DNA of 64,000 nucleotides from Bacteroidota bacterium (lineage in GTDB: Bacteria; Bacteroidota; Bacteroidia; Bacteroidales; VadinHA17), in the NCBI GenBank assembly GCA_011050615.1, contig DRFJ01000054.1, positions 48,965 to 112,964 on the forward strand. The letters are read 5' to 3'. The notes below the pieces were generated by a model. The model had not been told where the DNA came from. It saw only the letters and a list, made by a program, of their open reading frames with translations, and made no database searches. This document shows positions 26,320 through 37,732 of this stretch, piece by piece. The number at the start of each line of letters is the position of its first letter. Within the stretch, counting starts at the first letter, position 1. A program made the position numbers and the translations under genes.

Positions 26320-27294
26320 ATGTATACCTACTTAGAACTTAGAGATATAGTAAACAAGGCTGTTCATAACATGTCATATGACTATGACACAGACAGGCTG
26401 TTTGAACCCGTTAAGTACCTGATGTCAATAGGGGGTAAACGGATACGCCCTGTGATGACGCTGATGTCATGCAACCTCTTTACTGATAAAATTGAGAAAG
26501 CCATACTCCCCGCTCTTGGCATGGAAGTACTGCATAATTTTACCCTTGCCCATGACGATATAATGGACAAATCGGAAATGCGGAGGGGATCACCCACCGT
26601 GCACAGGAAATGGGATGTAAACCAGGCTATACTGTCAGGTGACGTAATGGCATTCATCGCAAATGAATGCATTATGGCTGCTCCGGCTCCCGTCGTCATG
26701 GATGTTCTGAAAATTTATAATGATACCGCCATTGAAGTATGTATAGGGCAGCAAATGGACATGGATTTTGAAAAAAAGAGCTTTGTTTCACATACCGAAT
26801 ACCTGCGGATGATAGAATTGAAAACAGCTGTTATGATTGCCGCCTCAATGCAAATAGGTGCTGTTATAGGAAGTGCCGGCCCCGATGAGATAAGCAAGAT
26901 GTATAATTTCGGCAGAAACCTTGGAATGGCCTTCCAGATACAGGATGATCTCCTTGATACCTATGGAGACCCCAAAGTATTCGGCAAGAAAACAGGCACT
27001 GACATCGTATCAAATAAGAAAACCATTCTTCTTATAAAGGCTCTGGAACTGGCATCAGGCAATCAGCTTAAGACTCTTAACGAACAATTGAAACTTGAGA
27101 GCTTCGACCCCGGCGAAAAAATAGCCACGGTAAAAACAATATTCGACAGGCTGAATATCAAAACTGTTGTTGAAGATATGGCCAGCCGGTATACAGACAT
27201 GGCCTATGCAGCACTGGATGATGTCAATGTTAAACAAAGACGTAAGGAAGAATTGATAAAACTGGCTGCAGACCTGCTTAACCGTATTAAATAA
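26320..27294 (+). CDS. Polyprenyl diphosphate synthase
   Basis: 324 residues of a trans-isoprenyl diphosphate synthase. First aspartate-rich motif DDIMD at 79-83 with GGKRIRP and RRGSPTVHRKW; second motif DDLLD at 209-213 in FQIQDDLLDTYGD. It adds isopentenyl units to allylic diphosphates with magnesium. Product length (geranylgeranyl, octaprenyl) cannot be read reliably; the residues before the first motif (HNFTLAH) lack bulky aromatic residues except Phe at -7/-6, compatible with a C20 or longer product. Unusual location: between atpG (26 nt) and atpD (68 nt). Confidence 0.92.
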   Translation: MYTYLELRDIVNKAVHNMSYDYDTDRLFEPVKYLMSIGGKRIRPVMTLMSCNLFTDKIEKAILPALGMEVLHNFTLAHDDIMDKSEMRRGSPTVHRKWDVNQAILSGDVMAFIANECIMAAPAPVVMDVLKIYNDTAIEVCIGQQMDMDFEKKSFVSHTEYLRMIELKTAVMIAASMQIGAVIGSAGPDEISKMYNFGRNLGMAFQIQDDLLDTYGDPKVFGKKTGTDIVSNKKTILLIKALELASGNQLKTLNEQLKLESFDPGEKIATVKTIFDRLNIKTVVEDMASRYTDMAYAALDDVNVKQRRKEELIKLAADLLNRIK

Positions 27295-27320
27295 AACCGT
27301 CCTATTCATCCGGGATTTGA

Positions 27321-28868
<1,548 letters not shown>

Positions 28869-28880
28869 AGAGGACAGGGC

Positions 28881-29126
28881 GTGAAAATAGAGATCATAAC
28901 ACCGGAAAAAAAAGTATACGAGGGAAATATACGTTCACTCAAAGTACCGGGTAAAAAGGGCGCCTTCCAGGTGCTCAAAGATCATGCGGCAATAGTTTCA
29001 ACCCTCGTTGAAGGAAGGGTTACAGTTACCGATATGGACGGGAGGGATTCAGTGTTTGAAATTGAGGGTGGAGTGGTTGAAGTACAGGGGAACATCATAA
29101 TCCTCCTTGCTGAAAGCGTCAGGTGA
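28881..29126 (+). CDS. atpC: ATP synthase F1 subunit epsilon (short form)
   Basis: 81 residues from a GTG codon. Only the N-terminal beta sandwich is present (KIEIITPEKKVYEG to EVQGNIIILLAESV, including GAFQVLKDHAAIVSTL); the C-terminal helical hairpin that can lock the rotor in other bacteria is missing. This is common in Bacteroidota. It ends one base before the PLP decarboxylase start. Confidence 0.93.
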   Translation: MKIEIITPEKKVYEGNIRSLKVPGKKGAFQVLKDHAAIVSTLVEGRVTVTDMDGRDSVFEIEGGVVEVQGNIIILLAESVR

Positions 29127-29127
29127 C

Positions 29128-30543
29128 ATGACAAACAATGAATTCAAACAATGGGCCCACGAACTGGTTGAATGGATTGGAGACTACCTTGAAAATATAG
29201 AGCAGTACCCGGTAAAAGCACAGGTAGAACCAGGGGAAATCTATTCGGCCCTGCCCGGGATGCCTCCCCTGGAAGCCGAGAACTTCAAACAAATATTTAA
29301 CGATTTTCAGCAGATCATAATGCCGGGAATGACCCACTGGCAGAGTCCTGATTTCTTTGCCTACTTCCCGGCTAACAATTCAAACCCTTCCATACTTGCA
29401 GAAATGCTTATTGCAGCCCTGGGAGCACAGTGCATGATATGGGAAACATCACCTGCAGCCACTGAGCTGGAAGAAAGAGTGATGAACTGGCTAAGGGATA
29501 CAATTGGCCTGCCCGATTATTTCGAAGGTGTAATACAGGATACAGCCTCAACCTCTACACTGGCAGCCCTTGTTACTGCCCGCGAACGAATAAGCGATTA
29601 CAGGACAAACGAAAACGGATTCAGGGGTGAACCGGCATACCGTATTTATGCTTCATCACAGACACACTCATCAATTGAAAAAGCTGTAAAAATTGCAGGC
29701 TTCGGTGCCGGTAACCTGGTTAAGGTGGGCGTGAAGGATGACCTCTCAATGGACCCGGACAGACTGGCTGTTGCAATTGAAAGAGACCTGGCAAAAGGCT
29801 ACATGCCCTGCTGTGTTGTCGCTACTATTGGTACCACAGGAACAGTGGCCATTGACCCTCTGAAAGCCATAGGGGAGATATGCAGCAGGCATAATATCTG
29901 GTTGCATGTTGATGCAGCAATGGCAGGAACGGCATTGCTGCTGCCCGAATACAGCTGGCTGATCGAGGGTAAGGAATATATTGACAGTTTTGTCTTTAAT
30001 CCACATAAATGGATGTTCACAAATTTCGATTGTTCTGCTTGCTTCGTCAAAGATGCAGGCAGGCTGATAAAAACATTCGAAATACTGCCCGAATATCTTA
30101 AAACAAGGACCAGGGGCAAGGTAAATGACTACCGCGACTGGGGAATTCCCCTGGGAAGAAGATTCAGGGCTCTTAAACTATGGTTTGTGATAAGATCATA
30201 CGGACTTGAGGGCTTGAGGGAAAAGGTGAGGGACCATATTTCCTATGCTTCCTGGCTGGCCGACAGGGTAAGGGAGCATGCCGACTTTGAAATGACAGCC
30301 CCGCTCAGCCTTAATACAGTGTGCTTCAGGTATAAACCTGCAGGCATGGACGAGAAAAGCCTGAATATAATAAATGAAAAGCTTAATCATAAGCTTAATG
30401 ATACCGGAGCAATATACATCACTCATACAAGGATAAATGACATTTATTCGCTCAGGATGGTTATCGCCCAGACAAATGTTAAAAGGACGAATGTCGAAAA
30501 AGCATGGGAGCTGATAACAGGTATGGCACCTGCCATTCAATAA
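29128..30543 (+). CDS. PLP-dependent amino acid decarboxylase (group II)
   Basis: 471 residues from the ATG at 29128, one base after the atpC stop; the frame is open further up but only through atpC. The PLP lysine is Lys294 in FNPHKWMF, the ring-stacking histidine is His180 (SSQTHSSIEK) and the pyridine-binding aspartate is Asp262 in HVDAAMAG. The proline-rich start (LPGMPP) and MTHWQSPDFFAYFPANNS are those of aromatic-L-amino-acid decarboxylases, so tryptophan, tyrosine, DOPA or phenylalanine is the probable substrate. Cytosolic. It ends in a 7-nt convergent overlap with the next gene. Confidence 0.9.
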   Translation: MTNNEFKQWAHELVEWIGDYLENIEQYPVKAQVEPGEIYSALPGMPPLEAENFKQIFNDFQQIIMPGMTHWQSPDFFAYFPANNSNPSILAEMLIAALGAQCMIWETSPAATELEERVMNWLRDTIGLPDYFEGVIQDTASTSTLAALVTARERISDYRTNENGFRGEPAYRIYASSQTHSSIEKAVKIAGFGAGNLVKVGVKDDLSMDPDRLAVAIERDLAKGYMPCCVVATIGTTGTVAIDPLKAIGEICSRHNIWLHVDAAMAGTALLLPEYSWLIEGKEYIDSFVFNPHKWMFTNFDCSACFVKDAGRLIKTFEILPEYLKTRTRGKVNDYRDWGIPLGRRFRALKLWFVIRSYGLEGLREKVRDHISYASWLADRVREHADFEMTAPLSLNTVCFRYKPAGMDEKSLNIINEKLNHKLNDTGAIYITHTRINDIYSLRMVIAQTNVKRTNVEKAWELITGMAPAIQ

Positions 30544-33422
30544 GGTCGGCTCCTGCCCAGGACAAAGCCAAAGACATCCATGTTTATCAGAAAATCAAGA
30601 TGGGATGACTTTTCAAAAGGCATCCACGCTGCCTGCACTCCTGCAGAAAATTTTACCGGTATTCTGAGAAGATAAAAATCAGCAAGAAGTTCAACACCGG
30701 CTGAAGAAAGATAATCCCTGCCTTCAAACTGCTCATGTTGCCGGGTGTCATACTGATTATTGCTAATGGAATAATCGTAAAAGACCGTATTCCTTATACG
30801 GTTAATATAAAAGAAGTTACCAAGATGAAAATCAGGGTAGGCCAGGGGGAAGGCGTAATCAATACTGAAGCTTTTGAGATTCTCGGATATTATATGCTTA
30901 TAGCCCCGGGGCAGGGATATCCTGTTGTGAATAAGCAAACGCCTGAAATCCTGCTTTTCAGCCTGGTACCTGAGCCTGAGACCATGATTTCGGATGATGC
31001 CCGGGAAATAAAAGGCCGTTCTTAAAGTATATACCGGCCCGTACAGGTCCCTGTCAGCTGCTGATGTGGTTAAATAAATATCAAGCACCTGCCCGTAGCG
31101 TGGCCATATATCCCTGTATGACATCTTGTGGAGGTTCGAAAAATATAAACGGGTATTAATTAATGTTTGCCCGTAATCAAACATCTGCTTATCCTCATCA
31201 AGAACATACTTGTTTGAATAATTTATATTTACCGAAGGCCATAGTGTTTGTATAAACCTGCCACGGTAGAAATGCAGTGGAACATACAGAGTGGTACTGC
31301 TTGAAAAGCGCTTGTATATCACAGAGGGATAAATACTTGTGTCATTACTGTTGTAAATAAGCGGTTCTCCGCCATAGGTCATCCTGAAGTCAATTGCAGG
31401 ATACCAGCCCTTCCAGCTGATCCCGGAGTGAATAAGATGTTCCTTATTCTTGTATTCGTATCCCAGTGTGCTGATAAGTGAGCTGAGATTATTCTGTGTC
31501 ATGATCATGGCTCCCGGGCTCACCGGGACCTCACTGAAGGAAATATTGTTCAGGTCGGTGTAAAAAGGCATCCAGCTATGAAACCTGAACAGACTGGTAA
31601 TTTTACTGTATTTCTTCTTTTCATAATTTACCGGAAGGGAATAATCTTCCTGCCATACCAGCTTTTCCTCCCTGTCAAGATCATTGATAAAACCTTCCTC
31701 TGCCGCCCTTTCCTTACCTGCAGTCCTGTATCTGCGGTCAATCCCTGCCACAGCAATATTGTTACCTTCAGCTGAATAATCAGAAAAGAGAATACCATCT
31801 CCGGGAAAAGAGATATCGGATATCCCGAACCGCGCCGAGCTTATTTGATTAATATCCCCGCCTTCGTCCATCATGAAGGCATTATCTATGCCTGAGGCGG
31901 AGCTGATAAAAAATAATGTGGACTCTCTTTTCCTGACCGATTGCAGATCTTCCCTGCCCTCATCAAGATATGTTTTCCATTGCCCTGTCTCAGTAAACAG
32001 TGACATAAGCCCTTCCCCCATTTCATTTGACGAGATAAATACAATTTCTTTCATGTCATCAGACCATGAGGGATAAGTGATAAACCTGTTGGCGGGACTG
32101 TTATGCCTGCTGATAATCTTTCCTGAAATGGCGTCAAGTATCACGATGCTGTTTTCATGGTCAACAGTACTTTCCGATGCAACAATTAATTTACCATCGG
32201 GTGATATGTCCGGTGCGAATAACCTGCTTTGCTTTGTTAAGGTATGTGACCTGCCGGTTTTAATATCCAGGGTCTTGATAACGGAATATTCACGGTTTGC
32301 CCATCGCGGGTCGTTAAAGGTTTCGGCCCACACAATTACATTAGAGGCATAATTAATTTTAAAGGGCCATATATTGCCGGGTGTGTGAAGCCTTGTTTCT
32401 GATCCTGTTTGGGTATTCACAAGAACAAACTGAGGTGCCTGGTAGAATGATGTCTTTACAGCAATGATACTGTCTTGTCCGGCGTGAACGGGTGAATAAT
32501 AATTTATGTATTCATTATTTTTTTCCGGATTGAGGGGCAGGTATTTAAGACGCTCCGCTTTATCTTCTTCATTCATCCATTTGTTCCTGAGGTAAACCAT
32601 GGTTTCAAAGTATATATCTTCCTTGGTATGCTTTGTATATTTTCTGAGGGCGGCATTAAAGGGATTGAGAGTGTAGGGTCTCAGGGCAGTGTAGTCCATG
32701 GGTTTCTGCCAGACAGCTTCCCCGAATGTTGTTCTTGCCCAGGCGCTCATCTGGTAACCAAACTGGTAGTGGTCGGGAGTATAGTCCCTGTAGGAGCCAA
32801 AAAGCAATTTATCATAAGGATAAATGCCATCTTTTTCGAGCAATACAGCCCTGAGCCTTTTTTCAAAGAAAGGATAACGTCCCCTGCCCGAGTATGACCA
32901 TGCACTTTCTGCTATTATGGCCTCACCCTCAAGAAACCAGTAGGGAGTAAAAATACCAAGACCCCCTGTATACTGCTCTCCGAAAATGTATGAAAGGGCT
33001 TTTGACATCCCCCGCCTGAAACTGTGCATCTGTAGCACATGCATCAGCTCATGAAGAGCCAGCTGTTCTATGTGGTCCATTGGTATATTATCCTGACCGG
33101 GATATGGATAGAGCTCAATTCTCGAGGGGGCCCAGGCCACATAGCCATTTGATTCGGTAGTATGATTATGAATAATTACGGGTATATTAGCCAGGATGGG
33201 TTCATTATAAGATCCCTTGAGAAGGTCATAAGCTTTCTCGAAACTGTAAACCACCTTTTCAATCCTGTCAGTGTATGATTCAGGATAGATGAAACTGAAG
33301 TGGTAAGAGTCGAGCCTTTCCCATTTAATCGATGCAGGCTCCTGCCCGGTGTCATAATACTGGGCCCGGAGGAGCGGGCCAGCCAGTATAAGAATTAGTG
33401 CTATGTCGGCTTTCTTAATCAT
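30537..33422 (-). CDS. Secreted metalloprotease-like / beta-propeller / barrel fusion protein
   Basis: 961 residues with a signal peptide (IALILILAGPLLRAQ). Residues about 30-250 form a gluzincin of the peptidase-MA type: HELMH at 124-128 and a later FLEGEA (Glu165/167) as third ligand. Residues about 310-560 carry TolB/WD40-like propeller blades (SPDGKLIVAS, PSWSDDMKEIVFISS). From about 600 to 961 the sequence alternates as membrane beta strands with many aromatic residues (surface-antigen/BamA-type barrel). So a protease, a propeller and an outer-membrane barrel are in one chain. Role unknown; it may expose a protease at the cell surface. Divergent from the DUF2723 gene with a shared palindrome between them. 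Confidence 0.8.
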   Translation of the reverse strand: MIKKADIALILILAGPLLRAQYYDTGQEPASIKWERLDSYHFSFIYPESYTDRIEKVVYSFEKAYDLLKGSYNEPILANIPVIIHNHTTESNGYVAWAPSRIELYPYPGQDNIPMDHIEQLALHELMHVLQMHSFRRGMSKALSYIFGEQYTGGLGIFTPYWFLEGEAIIAESAWSYSGRGRYPFFEKRLRAVLLEKDGIYPYDKLLFGSYRDYTPDHYQFGYQMSAWARTTFGEAVWQKPMDYTALRPYTLNPFNAALRKYTKHTKEDIYFETMVYLRNKWMNEEDKAERLKYLPLNPEKNNEYINYYSPVHAGQDSIIAVKTSFYQAPQFVLVNTQTGSETRLHTPGNIWPFKINYASNVIVWAETFNDPRWANREYSVIKTLDIKTGRSHTLTKQSRLFAPDISPDGKLIVASESTVDHENSIVILDAISGKIISRHNSPANRFITYPSWSDDMKEIVFISSNEMGEGLMSLFTETGQWKTYLDEGREDLQSVRKRESTLFFISSASGIDNAFMMDEGGDINQISSARFGISDISFPGDGILFSDYSAEGNNIAVAGIDRRYRTAGKERAAEEGFINDLDREEKLVWQEDYSLPVNYEKKKYSKITSLFRFHSWMPFYTDLNNISFSEVPVSPGAMIMTQNNLSSLISTLGYEYKNKEHLIHSGISWKGWYPAIDFRMTYGGEPLIYNSNDTSIYPSVIYKRFSSSTTLYVPLHFYRGRFIQTLWPSVNINYSNKYVLDEDKQMFDYGQTLINTRLYFSNLHKMSYRDIWPRYGQVLDIYLTTSAADRDLYGPVYTLRTAFYFPGIIRNHGLRLRYQAEKQDFRRLLIHNRISLPRGYKHIISENLKSFSIDYAFPLAYPDFHLGNFFYINRIRNTVFYDYSISNNQYDTRQHEQFEGRDYLSSAGVELLADFYLLRIPVKFSAGVQAAWMPFEKSSHLDFLINMDVFGFVLGRSRPY

Positions 33423-33449
33423 TTGTTTTGGATTTTAAAAATATAAAAG

Positions 33450-33468
33450 TTTAATCAAATTGATTAAA
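33450..33468. promoter_or_regulatory. Candidate operator in divergent promoter region
   Basis: TTTAATCA-aat-TGATTAAA is a perfect 8-bp inverted repeat with a 3-nt centre, 28 nt from one start codon (33422) and 51 nt from the other (33519). It covers the expected -33 region of the plus-strand promoter. Confidence 0.5.
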
Positions 33469-33479
33469 TTCGCCACTTG

Positions 33480-33487
33480 TATATTTG
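33480..33487 (+). promoter_or_regulatory. -7 box of the DUF2723 gene
   Basis: TATATTTG matches TAnnTTTG; ATTG at 33459-33462 is a possible -33 element with 17 nt between them. ATG at 33519. Confidence 0.5.
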
Positions 33488-33518
33488 TTCTATTAACAGA
33501 TTGAAAGTATTATAGTTT

Positions 33519-36500
33519 ATGAAACAATACAGGCTGTTGAACATATCGCTCGGCTGGTTATCCTTCCTGCTTGCCGCAATTACATATATATTGACTGTTG
33601 AACCAACTCTCAGTTTGTGGGACTGCGGTGAATTTATTGCAACCTCGTTTAAGCTCGAGGTTGGCCATCCTCCCGGAGCCCCGATGTTTATGATACTGGC
33701 AAGATTCTTTACCCTCTTTGCCGGTGATGTAAGCAGGGTTGCCCTTTCCGTCAATATAATGTCAGCCCTGGCCAGTGCTTTCACAATTATGTTCCTGTTC
33801 TGGGCTATAACGCACCTGGCAAAAAAACTGCTTGCCCCGGATAATCCGGAACCCGGAACCGGGCAGACAATTGCAATTATGGCAGCCGGACTGACCGGTG
33901 CGCTGGCCTATGCCTTTTCAGATACTTTCTGGTTCTCGGCAGTGGAGGGTGAGGTTTATGCTACCTCCTCACTGATGACAGCACTCGTGTTCTGGGCTAT
34001 CCTGAAATGGGAAAATGAGGCTGATAAGCCATATGCCAACAGGTGGATTATTTTCATTGCTTACCTGATGGGCCTGTCTATAGGGGTGCATCTGCTTAAT
34101 CTCCTGGCTATACCGGCCATAGTCTTTGTGTATTATTTCAGGAAATATGAATTCTCATGGAAAGGATTTGCCTGGGCCATCGTACTCTCATTTGCCTTTA
34201 TTGCCTTGATAATGTGGGGACTCCTGACGGGATTCATTGTACTAGCCAGTAAGTTTGAACTCTTCGTGGTCAATAAGATGGGAATGCCATATAACAGTGG
34301 TTTATACCTGTTGATCATACTGTTCACCGTGTCCATAATTTTTGCCATACGATCAAGCCTTAAAAGCAGCGGGAGGGAAAAGATCATTGCTTTCAGCATT
34401 GCCACGGTCTTATTCAGCGGTATATGGCTGATGGCAGAAAGCACTTTTGTAAATATCCTGCTGCTTGCTTTCCTTGCCTACCTGGTATGGAGGTTCTCAG
34501 CCAGGGGCGTGGTGGTATTAAATACTGCACTTACTGTCATTCTTGTCATAATGATAGGCTATTCATCATTTGCAACCATTTATATCCGCTCGAATGCCAA
34601 CCCTCCAATGGATGAGAATAACCCTGAGAATATATTCAGTTTTCTGTACTATCTGAACCGTGAACAGTATGGCGACAGGCCACTGGTACACGGGCCCTAT
34701 TTCAATGCACATGTTGTATCCTATGACAGGGGTAAACCTACGTATAATCCCATTGATGGTAAATATGAGATTACAAACCGAGATCTGGTACCGGAGTATG
34801 ATGAAAGATTTCTTACCCTCTTTCCACGTATGTATAGCCCGAGTGCTGATCATGTTGAGGTTTATAGGCAGTGGAATAATTTCAAGGGTAAACCCGTGCA
34901 GGTAAGCGACCAGTCAGGTCAGACAAGAATAGAACGCAGGCCAACATTCGGAGAAAACCTGAAATTTATGTTTACCTACCAGATGGGCCATATGTATTTC
35001 AGGTATTTCATGTGGAACTTTGCCGGCAGGCAAAATGATACCCAGGGCTACGGAGGTCCGTTTAACGGCAACTGGATATCGGGAATTAAAGCTCTTGATG
35101 AATCACGCCTGGGCCCGCAGGACAATATGCCTGAACATATGAAGCATCATCCCTCAAGGAACGCGTATTATTTGTTGCCGCTCCTGCTCGGTCTGGCCGG
35201 CTTCTATTTCCAGCTTAATAAAAACAGGAAGGACTTTTGGGTGGTTCTGCTCCTGTTTATAATGACAGGGATAGCAATAGTGGTTTACCTTAATCAATAT
35301 CCCAACCAGCCCAGGGAAAGGGATTACGCCTATGCCGGTTCCTTCTACGCATTTACCCTCTGGATAGGTCTGGGGGTGCTCTTCCTCTATGAATTATTCA
35401 ACAAGGTTGCCGGAAGCCGGTTGTCGGCAATCATTGCAGGGCTGCTCTCTCTGGTGGCAGTGCCTGTATTAATGGCCTCACAGAACTGGGATGATCACGA
35501 CAGGTCGGGGAGGCATACCGCTACGGCAGTTGCTGCAAATTATCTTAAATCAGTTGCTCCGGGTGCGGTCTTATTTACTAACGGCGACAACGATACTTTC
35601 CCGTTATGGTACGCCCAGGAAGTGGAAGGAATCAGAACGGATGTAAGGGTATGTAACCTTATGCTCCTGAACACTGACTGGTATATCGACCAGATGAAAA
35701 TGAAGGCCTATGAGTCGGAGCCCATGAAGCTTACCATGCCTAAGTCCAAGTATTATGACGGTGTGAACAACCAGGTTTTTATAATTGAGAATCCGAGGCT
35801 GACCGGATTTGTGGAGATTGATAAGGTAGTGGAATTTATCAGGAGCGATAACCAGGGTACAAAATACAGGTTCCCTGACGGGGAGGAGTATGATTACCTG
35901 CCCACACGCAAAATAAGGATTCCTGTCGACCGCGATAAAGTGCTGGCCTCAGGTACAGTACGCCCTGAGGATGCCGACCTCATTGTGCCCTATATAGATA
36001 TTACCCTCGAAGGCAGTTATATTCTTAAGAGCCAGATGATGGTGCTTGACTTCCTCGCTCAGAACAACTGGGAAAGGCCTGTATATTTTGTAACAGGTTA
36101 TCATAATGATGCATTCGGACTGGAAGAATATTTTCAGCTTGAGGGCAATGCCTACAGGCTGGTTCCCATTAAGTCACAGAATTATAACTGGCTCGACTAT
36201 GGAAGGATAGATACGGATATACTCTATGAAAACCTTATGAATAAATTCACCTGGGGAAATGCCGCTGACCCTGATGTCTACCTTGATTATTACCACCGGC
36301 ATACCCTCCTGGTTGTCAGATCCAGACTGAATTATGCCAAACTGGCTAAATCACTTGTTGCCCAGGGCGACAGCGACAGGGCAGTGAAGGTTCTTGATCA
36401 TATTATGGAGAAATTGCCTCTCAGTCAGCTTCCCTGGGATAATTATATGCCCGATATAATTGATGCCTACCTGGCTGCAGGTGACAATGAAACGGCACAT

Positions 36501-36725
36501 GAGCTGATCGGTGCAATGAAGGAATACTACAGTGCTGAACTGGATTATTATACCTCACTGCCCGTAAATTATATGCGGAATGCTGATAAGGAGATACAAA
36601 TGCCCCTGGGTTTCATACAGAGAGTTGTATCATCATGCAGGAAGTATGGACTGGAAGAGACGGCAACAGAAATGAATGCCATGTTGCAGGACTATATGTC
36701 CGTGTATTACGGTAAGATGCAGTGA
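33519..36725 (+). CDS. DUF2723 (TMEM260-like) multi-pass protein, putative O-glycosyltransferase
   Basis: 1068 residues. The N-terminal DUF2723 region is clear: SLWDCGEFIATSFKLEVGHP followed by PGAP, with about 12-14 membrane helices up to residue 670 (one short Asp-Cys-Gly-Glu loop near 28-33 resembles the DE motif of GT-C glycosyltransferases). A soluble periplasmic region (about 690-950) with FTNGDNDTFPLWYAQEVEG and a C-terminal helical repeat region of TPR type (about 940-1068) follow. The human relative TMEM260 is a protein O-mannosyltransferase; a similar transfer to exported proteins, as in Bacteroidota O-glycosylation, is inference. Confidence 0.88.
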   Translation: MKQYRLLNISLGWLSFLLAAITYILTVEPTLSLWDCGEFIATSFKLEVGHPPGAPMFMILARFFTLFAGDVSRVALSVNIMSALASAFTIMFLFWAITHLAKKLLAPDNPEPGTGQTIAIMAAGLTGALAYAFSDTFWFSAVEGEVYATSSLMTALVFWAILKWENEADKPYANRWIIFIAYLMGLSIGVHLLNLLAIPAIVFVYYFRKYEFSWKGFAWAIVLSFAFIALIMWGLLTGFIVLASKFELFVVNKMGMPYNSGLYLLIILFTVSIIFAIRSSLKSSGREKIIAFSIATVLFSGIWLMAESTFVNILLLAFLAYLVWRFSARGVVVLNTALTVILVIMIGYSSFATIYIRSNANPPMDENNPENIFSFLYYLNREQYGDRPLVHGPYFNAHVVSYDRGKPTYNPIDGKYEITNRDLVPEYDERFLTLFPRMYSPSADHVEVYRQWNNFKGKPVQVSDQSGQTRIERRPTFGENLKFMFTYQMGHMYFRYFMWNFAGRQNDTQGYGGPFNGNWISGIKALDESRLGPQDNMPEHMKHHPSRNAYYLLPLLLGLAGFYFQLNKNRKDFWVVLLLFIMTGIAIVVYLNQYPNQPRERDYAYAGSFYAFTLWIGLGVLFLYELFNKVAGSRLSAIIAGLLSLVAVPVLMASQNWDDHDRSGRHTATAVAANYLKSVAPGAVLFTNGDNDTFPLWYAQEVEGIRTDVRVCNLMLLNTDWYIDQMKMKAYESEPMKLTMPKSKYYDGVNNQVFIIENPRLTGFVEIDKVVEFIRSDNQGTKYRFPDGEEYDYLPTRKIRIPVDRDKVLASGTVRPEDADLIVPYIDITLEGSYILKSQMMVLDFLAQNNWERPVYFVTGYHNDAFGLEEYFQLEGNAYRLVPIKSQNYNWLDYGRIDTDILYENLMNKFTWGNAADPDVYLDYYHRHTLLVVRSRLNYAKLAKSLVAQGDSDRAVKVLDHIMEKLPLSQLPWDNYMPDIIDAYLAAGDNETAHELIGAMKEYYSAELDYYTSLPVNYMRNADKEIQMPLGFIQRVVSSCRKYGLEETATEMNAMLQDYMSVYYGKMQ

Positions 36726-36731
36726 AATTGA

Positions 36732-37145
36732 TTAATAGGCATACTCTCTCCTGAGAAGATATTTCTCGAGGATGCTGAGGACTTTTTCGGGTATTATGGG
36801 CTTGAGGATATACTCGTCTATGCCTGCAAGTATCGATTCTTCTTTTGATTCCCTGGTATAGTAAGCCGTTATCATTACCACGGGAACATGCCTGTTATAT
36901 TTACGCAATGACTTGACACAATCAATACCGTTTACGTAGGGGATTAAATAATCCATTAACACCAGGTCAAATTTTCTGGGATTATCCTTTGAATAATTCA
37001 GAAAATCAATACCATTAAGGAAAGTCATAACATCTGCAGAAGTCGTCTTGAGAAGTATCTCAAAATAACGTATTGTGGCCATGTCATCATCTACAATGGC
37101 TATGGTTTTCCCGCTCAGGTCTAAATTGTGGTGGTCAGATTGCAT
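36732..37145 (-). CDS. Single-domain response regulator
   Basis: 137 residues, a receiver domain only: acidic pair in IVDDDMA (19-21), phosphoacceptor Asp65 in VLMDYLIP, Thr93 and Lys115 (YILKPI). There is no output domain. No kinase is next to it, so it must be phosphorylated from elsewhere and act by protein contact, CheY/Spo0F style. A short N-terminal extension of about 12 residues is unusual. Confidence 0.92.
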   Translation of the reverse strand: MQSDHHNLDLSGKTIAIVDDDMATIRYFEILLKTTSADVMTFLNGIDFLNYSKDNPRKFDLVLMDYLIPYVNGIDCVKSLRKYNRHVPVVMITAYYTRESKEESILAGIDEYILKPIIPEKVLSILEKYLLRREYAY

Positions 37146-37280
37146 TTACATATTTCTTTGCTAAGTAAAAATACGATATGAATATAGATATAAATTTTTT
37201 TATTACCGGAATTGTAAACAAGTTATTCACAAAAAAGTAACATTATCCTTATTCATACGTATACATTCCATTTTACCTTT

Positions 37281-37508
37281 TTAATTACATTCCCATATAT
37301 AGGTTATCGCACCATCAGTCTGGGGTGGTGTGTTCTGTATTGTGACCAATTCAGCTCCGCAATATTCGGCCTCCTGCATTGAATTGATCAGGTTCCCGTT
37401 TTCATACACATTAAGCCTGCATATTTTGCAGTCATCCAGCAAAGCTTCACATGACGTCAGGCCTGCTGAAAGCAGGATGAAGAGAAAAAGATACATAATT
37501 TTCTTCAT
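37281..37508 (-). CDS. Small lipoprotein, unknown
   Basis: 75 residues with a lipoprotein signal (LSAGLTSC, Cys20) and five further cysteines (CKIC, YCGAE, final WEC) that suggest disulfides. No recognised family. Alone between two spacers, with an A/T-rich upstream region. Confidence 0.6.
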   Translation of the reverse strand: MKKIMYLFLFILLSAGLTSCEALLDDCKICRLNVYENGNLINSMQEAEYCGAELVTIQNTPPQTDGAITYIWECN

Positions 37509-37732
37509 TTTAAACTGGCTTACTTGTTAATAATTCTAAAAAATTCATCCCTCTCTTTTATCCCGGTATAATTTTAAAAAATTAAACTGTTACATTAACA
37601 TCATTATTAGTAATTTTAAGTGCCGGGTAAACCGCTTAATCTTTTACTTTCTATCAAAGTTACAAATTTAGTACAATACCGGGCACCATTAATATCTTTT
37701 TTTAGACAAGAAATTATAAAAAAAAGTTGCCT

